Assembly (NCBI GenBank): GCA_031286025.1
Contig: JAITVB010000136.1
Location: forward strand, 1 to 11,036
Source: Rikenellaceae bacterium
Lineage (GTDB): Bacteria > Bacteroidota > Bacteroidia > Bacteroidales > Rikenellaceae
Length of the DNA stretch: 11,036 nt
Reading direction: 5' to 3'
This document shows, one piece after another, positions 1 to 6,919 of this stretch. Under the pieces are notes generated by a model, which was not told the DNA's origin, searched no databases, and worked only from the letters and a program-made list of their open reading frames with translations. The translations under genes were made by a program, and so were the position numbers. How positions within the stretch are numbered: the first letter of the stretch is position 1; every line of letters begins with the position of its first letter.

Positions 1-270
1 GGGGGCACCCAGTTCATCGTAATGATGGTGCTGATCTTTGCGGTGATGTATTTCCTGATGATCCGTCCGCAGCAGAAGCGTCAGAAGGAGTTGGTTAAAT
101 TCCGCCAGGGACTGCAGAACGGCGACAAGGTGATTACGGCGGGCGGCATCTATGGCACGATCAAGGAAGTGAAAGAAACGTATATCCTGCTTGAAGTCGA
201 TAACGGCGTATCGATTCGTGTCGACAAAGCGATGATCATGAAGGACAATTCAGACATTGCCCGAAAATAA
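1..270 (+). CDS. yajC: Preprotein translocase subunit YajC, 5'-truncated
   Basis: YajC is a small single-pass inner-membrane protein that associates with the SecDF part of the Sec translocase. The frame is open from base 1, so the start lies left of the window; 89 residues are visible before the TAA at 268-270. It begins with a hydrophobic segment (about visible residues 5-21), followed by the family hallmark RPQQKRQKE, then a basic stretch and the compact soluble domain with GDKVITAGGIYGTIKEV and a final hydrophobic/charged strand. The ATG at 22 falls inside the membrane segment and is therefore not the real start. Only a few N-terminal residues should be missing, given the usual family length of about 85-115. 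The gene runs towards the minus-strand cluster and is closed by a strong hairpin 18 bases past its stop. Identity is near certain from the RPQQK motif after the membrane helix. Confidence 0.95.
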   Translation, partial: GGTQFIVMMVLIFAVMYFLMIRPQQKRQKELVKFRQGLQNGDKVITAGGIYGTIKEVKETYILLEVDNGVSIRVDKAMIMKDNSDIARK

Positions 271-287
271 TCTTCCCGTATTTATTT

Positions 288-334
288 TAACGATGGATGG
301 GCAGGAAAAACTCCTGCCCATCCATCGTTATTTT
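288..334 (+). terminator. Rho-independent terminator of yajC
   Basis: A perfect 18-bp inverted repeat (288-305 with 313-330) encloses a 7-base loop (AAAAACT) and is followed by TTTT at 331-334. It starts 18 bases after the yajC stop. On the other strand the stem is not followed by a T-run, so it mainly serves the + strand, though a stem this long could also block readthrough from the convergent cluster. Confidence 0.85.
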
Positions 335-369
335 GATCAAAAGCGACACCAAAAATCTTTCGATTGGAC

Positions 370-397
370 CGTGTCCGGAAAATTTTTCCCGGACACG
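370..397 (-). terminator. Probable terminator of the aryl-oxoacid gene cluster
   Basis: A 9-bp inverted repeat (CGTGTCCGG at 370-378 with CCGGACACG at 389-397) lies 14 bases past the stop of the ACT-domain gene, around an A/T-rich loop. On the minus strand the T-run comes only about ten bases after the stem, so the tail is imperfect. Position between convergent genes supports a terminator role. Confidence 0.5.
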
Positions 398-410
398 ACG
401 GGAACATATC

Positions 411-806
411 TCAACCGAGGAGATACTTTTCGAGAATGGCAACGCACCGGGCGATATCGGTCGGGCGGATTACCACACTGGCAATCTCACCGCGCGAAAA
501 GGCGTACATATACTCGATAAAGACATTCTCCCCGGCCAGGTGTTCCAACACCTCCGAAAGGGCGCCCGGCACATTGGGGCAATCGAGGCAAACCACATCG
601 GTCAACCTGACCGTGTAGTGGTTTTCACGCAGCACCGCTACGGCCTTGTCGATGTCGGACACAATCACCCGCAAGATGCCGAAATCGGTCGTTTCGGCGA
701 TGCTGAAGGCTGTCATGTTGATCCCGGCAGTACCCAGGATGCGGGTCACTTCGTTGATCCGGCCCGTCTTGTTTTCCAGAAATACAGACAACTGTTTGGC
801 AATCAT
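411..806 (-). CDS. Tandem ACT-domain protein (probable amino-acid sensor)
   Basis: This 131-residue protein is built of two ACT domains and nothing else. ACT 1 covers roughly residues 3-65, with the ligand-loop type sequence ENKTGRINEVTRIL and AGINMTAFSI. ACT 2 covers roughly 70-131, with NVPGALSEVLEHLAGENVFIEY cut by the usual beta-alpha-beta pattern. ACT domains bind small ligands, usually amino acids, at dimer interfaces. Stand-alone tandem-ACT proteins next to phenylacetate-CoA ligase and indolepyruvate oxidoreductase genes are common in anaerobes, and an aromatic amino acid ligand is the natural guess, but neither ligand nor target is shown here. It is the last gene of the cluster, 17 bases after the ligase stop, and its ATG has no Shine-Dalgarno sequence, as usual for Bacteroidota. 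No DNA-binding or enzymatic domain is present, so it would act by contacting another protein. Confidence 0.88.
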   Translation of the reverse strand: MIAKQLSVFLENKTGRINEVTRILGTAGINMTAFSIAETTDFGILRVIVSDIDKAVAVLRENHYTVRLTDVVCLDCPNVPGALSEVLEHLAGENVFIEYMYAFSRGEIASVVIRPTDIARCVAILEKYLLG

Positions 807-823
807 AAGGCAAGGGGGATTTT

Positions 824-2125
824 TTATTCGAATTTCCGGTTATCGATGACACGTTTCGCTTTCCCTTCGCTGCGGGGAATCGAACGTGGTTCGACCAACT
901 TCACGTCGGCCGCGATGCCCAATACACTCTGGATACGATGGCCGATTTTTTTTCGCAGGTCGAGCATCTTGCTCAGTTCGTCCGAGAAGAAATCCTCGCG
1001 CACCTCGATCTGCACTTCGAGCGTGTCGAGGTTGTTTACCCGGTTGACCACCAACAGGTAATGGGGCTCACACTCTTCGACCCCGAGGATTACGCTTTCG
1101 ATCTGCGACGGGAAGACGTTCACCCCGCGGATGATCAGCATGTCGTCGCTGCGACCGATGATGCGGCTCATGCGGGCCGTTGTGCGACCGCAGGCACAGG
1201 GCGATTCGTCGAGCGAACAAAGGTCTTTCGTACGGTAACGTAACAGAGGAAGGCCTTCTTTGGTCAGGGTCGTAAAGGCCAGTTCGCCGGTCGTTCCGTG
1301 AGGCTGTTGCTGCAGTGTATCTGGATCGATGATTTCGGCAAAAAAGTGGTCTTCGATGATGTGCGACCCGCATTGGCACTCGCACTCGTGCGATACGCCG
1401 GGGCCCATGATCTCGCTTAGGCCATAGATGTTATAGGCTTTGATCCCGAGCTTGGCCTCGATTTCGCGCCGCATATTTTCGGTCCACGGTTCTGCGCCGA
1501 AGATGCCGATGCGCAGTTTGATATCTTTCATCGCGACGCCCGCCGCCGCGATCGCTTCACCCAGGAAGAGAGCGTATGACGGGGTACAGGCGATGGCGGT
1601 GGCGCCAAAATCCCGCAGCAGTTGAATCTGTTTCAACGTGTTGCCGCTTGAGGCCGGGATTACCGTCCCGCCCAACGTTTCCACACCGTAGTGCAACCCG
1701 AGGCCGCCGGTAAACAAGCCGTAGCCGTAAGCTACATGAAAAATGTCGTCGCGCGTGGCCCCGTAGGCGCTCAGGCAGCGGGCGATCATCTCGCTCCACA
1801 CCGACAGGTCGTGGCGGGTGTAGCCCACCACGGTCGGGTTGCCCGTCGTCCCGGACGAGGCGTGCAGGCGGATGATTTCCGACATCGGCACGGCAAACAG
1901 GCCATACGGGTAATTATCCCGCAAGTCCTGCTTGGTCGTAAAGGGCAACTTAACGATGTCGTCGATCGTTTCGATATCATCCGGCATTAGCCCCATTTCC
2001 TGCATCTTACGGCGGTAGAAAGGGGTGTTGTGGTAGACGCGCTCGACGGTTTCGCGCAGGCGTTCGCCCTGCAGGCGGCGCATTTCCTCGCGCGAGCGGC
2101 ATTCCGCTGTTTCGTTCCAGATCAT
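824..2125 (-). CDS. paaK: Phenylacetate-CoA ligase (arylacetate-CoA ligase)
   Basis: An ANL-superfamily adenylate-forming enzyme of 433 residues, the normal size for PaaK. It joins phenylacetate or related arylacetates to CoA with ATP going to AMP and PPi, in the cytoplasm. Visible motifs: the nucleotide loop SSGTTGNP (90-97), IFGAEPW (208-214), the substrate/AMP motif YGLSE (234-238), YRTKDL (297-302), the PaaK-type C-terminal domain with GVNVFPSQIE (335-344), and PRSEGKAKR near the end carrying the probable catalytic lysine (K422 or K424). Two short cysteine groups (C248/C250/C252 and C310/C312) could hold a metal. Start at ATG 2125 gives a normal N-terminus. It lies 142 bases after the aminotransferase stop; that gap holds a 12-bp palindrome (2180-2191) and an imperfect hairpin (about 2235-2256), but no good promoter was found, so cotranscription is likely. 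Actual substrate (phenyl-, indole- or hydroxyphenylacetate) cannot be told from sequence. Confidence 0.95.
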   Translation of the reverse strand: MIWNETAECRSREEMRRLQGERLRETVERVYHNTPFYRRKMQEMGLMPDDIETIDDIVKLPFTTKQDLRDNYPYGLFAVPMSEIIRLHASSGTTGNPTVVGYTRHDLSVWSEMIARCLSAYGATRDDIFHVAYGYGLFTGGLGLHYGVETLGGTVIPASSGNTLKQIQLLRDFGATAIACTPSYALFLGEAIAAAGVAMKDIKLRIGIFGAEPWTENMRREIEAKLGIKAYNIYGLSEIMGPGVSHECECQCGSHIIEDHFFAEIIDPDTLQQQPHGTTGELAFTTLTKEGLPLLRYRTKDLCSLDESPCACGRTTARMSRIIGRSDDMLIIRGVNVFPSQIESVILGVEECEPHYLLVVNRVNNLDTLEVQIEVREDFFSDELSKMLDLRKKIGHRIQSVLGIAADVKLVEPRSIPRSEGKAKRVIDNRKFE

Positions 2126-2267
2126 TATGTAGGCTTTCTGTTTTTAATTCGGATATTTTTTATTTGGATCTGCCTCGGGATGAACGTTCATTTTATGGTT
2201 GGCCTTTCCCGCCAGTTCGAAATAAACGGACAGCCGGCACGAAAAATGCCTGTCTGGATTTTCATTG

Positions 2268-3584
2268 TTACGGATGATTTTTATGAAACACAACAAGACG
2301 TTCTTCGAGCATGGCATACATCGGTTCGGTCATCCGTGAACAACAGGCCCGGATGCCCGGTTGCTCGCTGCCGGTGGTGGTGAGGGTGATCGAACTGATG
2401 CCGTAGTAGACCAGTTCGCGCATCAGTTCGGCGCTCGACATCCGACCGTAGCCAACGGTGAAGAAAAACCCGTCGCTGATCGGCCGCTCCTCGTCCTTGT
2501 CGTAGACGATATGAAAACCGTTCTTCAAAAAAATGTCTTTCATCCGGCGGGCACGGCGGGCGTATTCGCGGGTTTCCCCGACGAAGTCGATTTCGCCGTC
2601 GGTCGCCGCACGCATCATCGCCGCCAGACCGAACTGGGTCGAATGGGTCGAACCCGAAGTGACCATATAATAGATCGCGTTGATCAGCGTGCTTCCGAAG
2701 TGGCCTGAGTTTCCATAACGTTCAGCCAATGGAGGGTAAACGTTGCCGAAGATCTTGTCGGAAACGGCGGTCACGGCAATGCGTTGACCGGCATAGCTGA
2801 AAATTTTCGAGCCGGAAAACATCAGGATGTAGTTGTCGGTATAACGTGCCACAGTGGCCGGATAAGGCGGCTCCCACGGATGGCCGAGGTACTCTCGAAA
2901 ATCCATGCCGAAATAGGCGAGGTCTTCGAGCACGATCGCGCCGTACTTGGAGGCCAGTCCGCCTATGATCTGCAATTCGTTTTCGGTCAGGCAGATCCAG
3001 GCCGGGTTGTTGGGATTGGAATAGATGATGGCTGAAATGTTGCCTTTCTCCAGAAATCCTTCGAGCCGGGTGCGCAGGACGAGGCCGCGGTGATCGTGGA
3101 TGTCGAACGAGGCGTATTTCATCCCGAGCATCGCGAGTTGCGATTTTTGAATGGGAAAACCGGGATCAACGAACAACACGGTGTCTTTTGCCGGATCGAT
3201 CTGGTTGCACGCGATAAACGCCCCGAACGAGCCGCACACCGAACCCGTCACGGGAATGCACGCTGCGGGCGAAATGTCGATATTCAAAAACGCTTTGACG
3301 AACCGCGAAGTCTCGGCCTTCAGCACCGGAACACCCTCGGCCGGGGGATAGATCGCGGCGATGCCCGTGTCGAGGGCGGCTTTCTCGGCTTCGAGCCCGA
3401 TGCGGCACGGGGGCAGGCCGGGGACGCCCTGATCCATCCGGATAAAGGGAATGCCCGTCCACGCTTCGAGCTTCATCGCCAACAGCACCACCTGTCCGAT
3501 CGTGGCGTGCTCAAGGTTGGTGATGCCCAACTCAGCTACCGCCCTTTCGACCAGTGCGCGATCAAATACGCCGTTGGTGTCCAT
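2268..3584 (-). CDS. Class I/II PLP-dependent aminotransferase (probable aromatic or glutamine-type)
   Basis: A fold-type I aminotransferase of 438 residues. Visible landmarks: YSNPNNP (188-194) with the conserved Asn that contacts the cofactor, EDLAYFGMD (220-228) with the PLP-pyridine Asp221 and Tyr224, the Schiff-base lysine K260 in SGSKIFSYAGQR, and R412 in PGIRACCSR, the usual arginine for the substrate carboxylate. It should transfer the amino group between an amino acid and a 2-oxoacid. Its place directly after iorB, and the omega-amidase gene at the head of the cluster, suggest an arylpyruvate as one substrate and perhaps glutamine as amino donor; this is inference, since substrate range is not readable from these motifs. 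The ATG overlaps the iorB stop by one base (TAATG at 3584), pointing to translational coupling. The protein has a somewhat longer N-terminal part than AspC-type enzymes, with GVPGLPP at 53-59 and YPPAEGVPVLK at 79-89. Confidence 0.9.
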   Translation of the reverse strand: MDTNGVFDRALVERAVAELGITNLEHATIGQVVLLAMKLEAWTGIPFIRMDQGVPGLPPCRIGLEAEKAALDTGIAAIYPPAEGVPVLKAETSRFVKAFLNIDISPAACIPVTGSVCGSFGAFIACNQIDPAKDTVLFVDPGFPIQKSQLAMLGMKYASFDIHDHRGLVLRTRLEGFLEKGNISAIIYSNPNNPAWICLTENELQIIGGLASKYGAIVLEDLAYFGMDFREYLGHPWEPPYPATVARYTDNYILMFSGSKIFSYAGQRIAVTAVSDKIFGNVYPPLAERYGNSGHFGSTLINAIYYMVTSGSTHSTQFGLAAMMRAATDGEIDFVGETREYARRARRMKDIFLKNGFHIVYDKDEERPISDGFFFTVGYGRMSSAELMRELVYYGISSITLTTTGSEQPGIRACCSRMTEPMYAMLEERLVVFHKNHP

Positions 3585-4174
3585 TATTTTTCGTTTTTCA
3601 GTTTCTGCGCGGTATCGCGGCCAGCTTCCAAGGCTTTCAGATTCATGGCTACGACGGTTTCTCCCTTTGCTCCGAAAATTTTTCGAATGCCATCAGCCAG
3701 GTTTTCGAAAGAAAGGCCCAGGATCGACGAAGCCGCTCCCAACAATACAATATTGGCGGCACGGGTCACACCGCCGTCTTTGGCAATCGCGTCGACATCG
3801 AGAAGGATCGCTTGTGGAAGCGCCCGGAGTTCGGCCAACACTCCCTCAATATCGGGATAATTCGGGATATTGACAAACGGCGCGGTATTGGCCACCACCC
3901 ACCCCCCCTCCGAGCGGTAGGGTAAATAGCGCAGGGCTTCCATCGGCTCAAGCGAGAGGATCACATCGCCCCCCCCCCGCGAAATAAGGTCGGAGGCAAT
4001 GGGCTCCGAAGAAATGCGCAAGTGCGACTGCACGTCGCCGCCCCGTTGGCTCATGCCGTGTACTTCGGCCTGTTTCAGCGACAGGCCTTCGTCGAGGGCC
4101 GCCTGGCCGATCACCGTGGCGATCGAGAGGATGCCTTGTCCCCCGACGCCCGAAAGGATGATGTTGCGTTTCAC
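3584..4174 (-). CDS. iorB: Indolepyruvate oxidoreductase subunit beta
   Basis: IorB is the gamma-type (CoA-binding) part of the two-subunit 2-oxoacid oxidoreductase that converts arylpyruvates to arylacetyl-CoA. The 196-residue product carries the family motif GVGGQGI (9-15), the conserved EVHGMSQRGGDVQSH (37-51), and SLEPMEALRYLP (74-85), with the normal length of about 190-200. I place the start at GTG 4174, giving MKRNIILSGVGGQG, because it overlaps the iorA stop in a GTGA junction; the same frame stays open far upstream (to about 4714), but that part lies antiparallel-free inside iorA in another frame and has no family match. The stop TAA shares its last base with the aminotransferase ATG. 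A G10 tract encodes residues R66-G69 (bases 3969-3978) and a G7 tract follows at 3902-3908, which is unusual and could allow slippage. Confidence 0.93.
   Translation of the reverse strand: MKRNIILSGVGGQGILSIATVIGQAALDEGLSLKQAEVHGMSQRGGDVQSHLRISSEPIASDLISRGGGDVILSLEPMEALRYLPYRSEGGWVVANTAPFVNIPNYPDIEGVLAELRALPQAILLDVDAIAKDGGVTRAANIVLLGAASSILGLSFENLADGIRKIFGAKGETVVAMNLKALEAGRDTAQKLKNEK
3969..3978 (-). repeat. G10 mononucleotide tract inside iorB
   Basis: Ten consecutive C on the + strand (G on the coding strand) encode Arg-Gly-Gly-Gly at residues 66-69 of IorB. Loss of one G gives Ala-Met-stop right after the tract; gain of one G reaches a TGA seven codons after it. The tract length is in the range seen for slipped-strand phase variation in other bacteria, but homopolymer error is also possible. 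Confidence 0.8.
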
Positions 4175-5760
4175 CGGGCCTGTTTTTTTACGTTGCGTTT
4201 GAGGGTCTGGATGCATTCGCGCCGGGGAATGATTACAGAGACACCTTTGTATTCTATTTCGTCGCGGATGATTTTTGCGATTTCGTCCCGGTTCCCAGAG
4301 ATCGGTATCACCACGCGGATATGCGCTTCTTCGACACCCACGCCGCGGCAGATCGCTTCGAGCCGTCCAGTTCCGGCCGAGTCCTGACCGCCGGTCATGG
4401 CTGTGGTCAGGTTGTCGGAAATGACGACCGTGATGGGGGCCTGCGAATTGACCGCATCGAGCAGTCCCGTAATCCCCGAGTGCGTAAATGTCGAGTCGCC
4501 GATCACCGCCACGGCCGGAAACAGTCCGGCATCGGCCGCCCCCTTGGCCATCGTGATCGAAGCGCCCATATCGACGCACGAGTGGATGGCGCGGAACGGC
4601 GGCAACGCCCCGAGCGTGTAACAACCGATATCGCTGAAAATCCGGGCGGCGGGATAACCGACCGCCACCCCATTCAACACGTCGTAGACGTCGCGGTGGC
4701 CGCATCCGGCACATAATACCGGTGGCCGGGGCATAACGAGCGAACTTGCCGCAAATCCCTCGGCCGCAGGTAATCCTAAGGCGGACCGCACATTATCCGG
4801 AGTCAGTTCGCCCGCCCGCGGCAATTCGCCGCTCAAGCGTCCGGCCACCGCGCACGGCGCACCGAAAATGCCGCGCATCTGCTCTTCGACAAACGGTTGC
4901 CCGTCTTCGAGGATCAACAGTTTTCGGCAGTCGGCGGCCATTTTTTCGAGGTGCTTCCGCGGCAGAGGGTATTGTGCGATTTTCAACACAGGATAGGGAC
5001 ACCCCTCCGGATACTGTTCCATCAGGTAGTTGTGCCCGATGCCGCAGGCGATGACGCCCAGACTCCGGTCTTTTCCTTCGACATATTTATTGTACGGCGA
5101 GTCTTCGGAAATTTTTTCCAGTTCGGGCTGCTGCCCGAGCAGGATGTCGTAGCGTTTTCGCGCATTGACCGGCAGCAACACCCAACGCGATGGCTCTTTC
5201 GGAAACGAGATCGGCGCCACTTCCCGCCGCGGCCCGGTCTGCACGACTGCCCGCGAGTGGGCCATCCGCGTGGTAATGCGCATCAGCACCGGGAGCCCTT
5301 GTTTTTCAGACAGGTCGAAGCCGTAAGCCATCATATCGTAAGCTTCTTGTTGCGACGCCGGTTCGAGGGTCGGCACAAAGGCAAATTTTCCGTAGAAACG
5401 CGAATCCTGCTCATTCTGCGACGAGTGCATCGAGGGGTCGTCGGCCACCAATACGATCAGCCCTCCATTGGTTCCCGTCATCGCCGAATTCAGGAAAGCA
5501 TCGGCGGCGACGTTCAGACCTACGTGCTTCATGCACACCAATGCCCGGCGGCCGACATAGGATATGCCGAGGGCGGCCTCCATCGCGGTCTTCTCGTTCG
5601 TGCACCAACGGCTGTGTATGCCCGCGGCCTCGGGCGAGGCCTGGATGTATTCCGTGATCTCGGTCGACGGCGTGCCGGGATAGGCATACACGCCCGAAAT
5701 CCCGGAGCGGATCGCCCCCAACGCAACGGCCTGGTCACCCAGTAAAAGTAATTTTTTCAT
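4171..5760 (-). CDS. iorA: Indolepyruvate oxidoreductase subunit alpha, lacking the C-terminal ferredoxin domain
   Basis: IorA carries the thiamine diphosphate site of the arylpyruvate:ferredoxin oxidoreductase, which makes arylacetyl-CoA, CO2 and reduced carrier from indole-, phenyl- or hydroxyphenylpyruvate. The 529-residue protein shows the N-terminal pyrimidine domain with GVYAYPGTPSTEI (23-35) and NEKTAMEAA (55-63, with the likely cofactor-activating Glu56), the linker domain, then the diphosphate domain with LCAGCGHRDVYD (349-360), DIGCYTLG (377-384) and the ThDP motif from GDS at 421 to SDN at 448-450. Cys350, Cys353, Cys380 and Cys516 fit the four ligands of the proximal [4Fe-4S] cluster known from 2-oxoacid oxidoreductase beta-type chains. 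The protein stops 13 residues after Cys516, whereas classical archaeal IorA continues with a two-cluster ferredoxin domain. Start chosen at ATG 5760 (MKKLLLLGDQA); an extension upstream would run into the neighbouring hydrolase gene. It ends in a 4-base overlap with iorB. Confidence 0.94.
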   Translation of the reverse strand: MKKLLLLGDQAVALGAIRSGISGVYAYPGTPSTEITEYIQASPEAAGIHSRWCTNEKTAMEAALGISYVGRRALVCMKHVGLNVAADAFLNSAMTGTNGGLIVLVADDPSMHSSQNEQDSRFYGKFAFVPTLEPASQQEAYDMMAYGFDLSEKQGLPVLMRITTRMAHSRAVVQTGPRREVAPISFPKEPSRWVLLPVNARKRYDILLGQQPELEKISEDSPYNKYVEGKDRSLGVIACGIGHNYLMEQYPEGCPYPVLKIAQYPLPRKHLEKMAADCRKLLILEDGQPFVEEQMRGIFGAPCAVAGRLSGELPRAGELTPDNVRSALGLPAAEGFAASSLVMPRPPVLCAGCGHRDVYDVLNGVAVGYPAARIFSDIGCYTLGALPPFRAIHSCVDMGASITMAKGAADAGLFPAVAVIGDSTFTHSGITGLLDAVNSQAPITVVISDNLTTAMTGGQDSAGTGRLEAICRGVGVEEAHIRVVIPISGNRDEIAKIIRDEIEYKGVSVIIPRRECIQTLKRNVKKQAR

Positions 5761-5815
5761 ATATCTTGTCCGAACAATGTCAAGTTTCCGAGTCTCCTCC
5801 CAAGCCTTCGACCCG

Positions 5816-6598
5816 TTATTCCGGAAAATCGAATTTATCGGCATCGAGAAACGCCGGGAATTTTTTGCGGAATTCGTCGAGAGGCTCACGTTCGATATAC
5901 CCGTCGACCACTTCCTCGCGTCCTTCGCGGGCGGCAACGACCGGTTGGCCAAGGTAGTCGACCAACACGCTGTGGCCGCTGTATCCCTCGTGGCAAGGAT
6001 CGTTTCCGACGCGATTCACGCCCGCCACATAACATTGGTTCTCAATGGCCCGCGCCCGCAACAGCACATCCCACGCCCCGATGCGCGAAGGAGGCCACGA
6101 GGCCACGTAAAGGATCAGGTCGCAATCGCCGCGGCTGCGCGACCACACCGGAAACCGCAAATCGTAGCAAACGAGCGGCATGATCCGGAAATCAAGGTAT
6201 TGGATCATCACCTGCTGCCCGCCCCGGGTGTAAGCCTTGTTTTCGCCTCCCATGCTGAACAGGTGGCGTTTATCGTATTGGTAGCTGATCCCGTCGGGTT
6301 GCACGAAATAGAAGCGGTTATAAAAATTCCCGCCTTCGTTGACGGCGACGCTTCCGGCCAGAGCCGCCCCTTTTTGCGCGGCGACCTTTTGCATCCACGC
6401 AAACGTTGCGCCTTCGCCGGTCTCTTCATCGACAGCTTCGGCCACGTTTTGGGGGTCGGTGACGAAACCCGTCGAAAACATTTCGGGCAGGACGAAGAGA
6501 TCGCTCGAATCGGCTTTTTCGATCAGCTCCTCATGGTGTTCGAGGTTGTCGGCGGGCGATTCCCACGCCAAGTCGGTTTGTAGCAATGATAGTTTCAT
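5816..6598 (-). CDS. Carbon-nitrogen hydrolase, YafV/omega-amidase type
   Basis: A nitrilase-superfamily amidohydrolase of 260 residues. The catalytic triad is visible as Glu39 (VLPEMFSTGF), Lys110 (YDKRHLFSMGGE) and Cys144 (VCYDLRFPVW), with a further Glu119 matching the fourth conserved acid. RARAIENQCYVAGVNRVG (181-198) is typical of the YafV/Nit2 omega-amidase group, which hydrolyses 2-oxoglutaramate or 2-oxosuccinamate to 2-oxoglutarate or oxaloacetate plus ammonia. Those amides arise when glutamine or asparagine serves as amino donor in transamination. The gene opens the minus-strand cluster, 55 bases before iorA, and follows a good -7 element at 6626-6633. That context suggests it pulls the neighbouring aminotransferase reaction, although the family is also found alone as a metabolite-repair enzyme. 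No signal peptide, so cytoplasmic. Superfamily is certain; the omega-amidase assignment is likely. Confidence 0.92.
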   Translation of the reverse strand: MKLSLLQTDLAWESPADNLEHHEELIEKADSSDLFVLPEMFSTGFVTDPQNVAEAVDEETGEGATFAWMQKVAAQKGAALAGSVAVNEGGNFYNRFYFVQPDGISYQYDKRHLFSMGGENKAYTRGGQQVMIQYLDFRIMPLVCYDLRFPVWSRSRGDCDLILYVASWPPSRIGAWDVLLRARAIENQCYVAGVNRVGNDPCHEGYSGHSVLVDYLGQPVVAAREGREEVVDGYIEREPLDEFRKKFPAFLDADKFDFPE

Positions 6599-6625
6599 AA
6601 GCGGGCTTTAGTTGCCGGAATCGGA

Positions 6626-6633
6626 CAAAAATA
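6626..6633 (-). promoter_or_regulatory. Bacteroidota-type -7 element for the omega-amidase/ior cluster
   Basis: The minus strand reads TATTTTTG, an exact match to TAnnTTTG, 27 bases before the ATG at 6598. Transcription would start near 6620, giving a leader of about 20 bases. At the -33 position the sequence is TTCAA rather than TTTG, so only the -7 half is strong. Confidence 0.6.
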
Positions 6634-6797
6634 CGAATTATATCACAAATTGTTGAATTTTTCGAGAGGAATATTCCTTATCACATGGGTGAAAAGATTA
6701 CTTTCTTGATCGTCAACGCGTCGCTACTTTCTTTTGCTGCCATCAAAAAAGCAGCCGAAAACCGGAGCGAAACGGAGTTCGCCGATTGTTTACTACG

Positions 6798-6902
6798 CTA
6801 CGCGAGTTCCTCCGTCCTTGCTTTTGTGTTCGGCGTCGATGGCGGGCCATTCTTTTTTGGGGGGACGACCAGGATGTTCTTGATGCCTTCGATAAGGTTC
6901 AT
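6798..6902 (-). CDS. Possible small protein, 34 residues, unknown
   Basis: The frame runs from ATG 6902 to TAG 6798. Its product begins MNLIEGIKNILVVPPKKNG and ends in a polar tail with TPNTKARTEELA. It has a short amphipathic N-terminus followed by a proline/lysine-rich, probably unstructured part, with no membrane segment or cysteines. Support comes from context: a -7 element TACTTTTG sits 18-25 bases upstream, giving a short leader normal for Bacteroidota, and about 40-60 bases after the stop the minus strand has a G/C-rich hairpin-prone stretch followed by TTTTTT (6746-6751), a possible weak terminator. I do not recognise a family. The promoter could instead drive a small non-coding RNA. 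Codon content alone over 34 codons cannot decide. Confidence 0.35.
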   Translation of the reverse strand: MNLIEGIKNILVVPPKKNGPPSTPNTKARTEELA

Positions 6903-6919
6903 ACACGTTTTATCTTCTG

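Noticed and set aside
297..1061. Long + strand open frame across the ACT gene and the end of the ligase gene
   Set aside because: It runs antisense to two well-supported genes, starts inside the yajC terminator hairpin, and its product is arginine/histidine-rich without family character. Such frames are expected in GC-rich coding DNA.
2180..2191. 12-bp palindrome ATGAACGTTCAT between aminotransferase and ligase as an operator
   Set aside because: Two or three perfect 12-bp palindromes are expected by chance in 11 kb, and no promoter was found next to it.
2235..2256. Imperfect hairpin after the aminotransferase as a terminator splitting the cluster
   Set aside because: The stem needs a 3-base bulge and no T-run follows, so it is unlikely to stop transcription.
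4175..4714. Upstream extension of the iorB reading frame
   Set aside because: It lies wholly within iorA in another frame, gives an arginine-rich sequence without family match, and the GTG at the iorA stop gives an IorB of normal length and N-terminus.
5761..5952. Upstream extension of iorA by 64 residues
   Set aside because: It overlaps the 3' part of the hydrolase gene and has no similarity to IorA; MKKLLLLGDQA at 5760 is the typical N-terminus.
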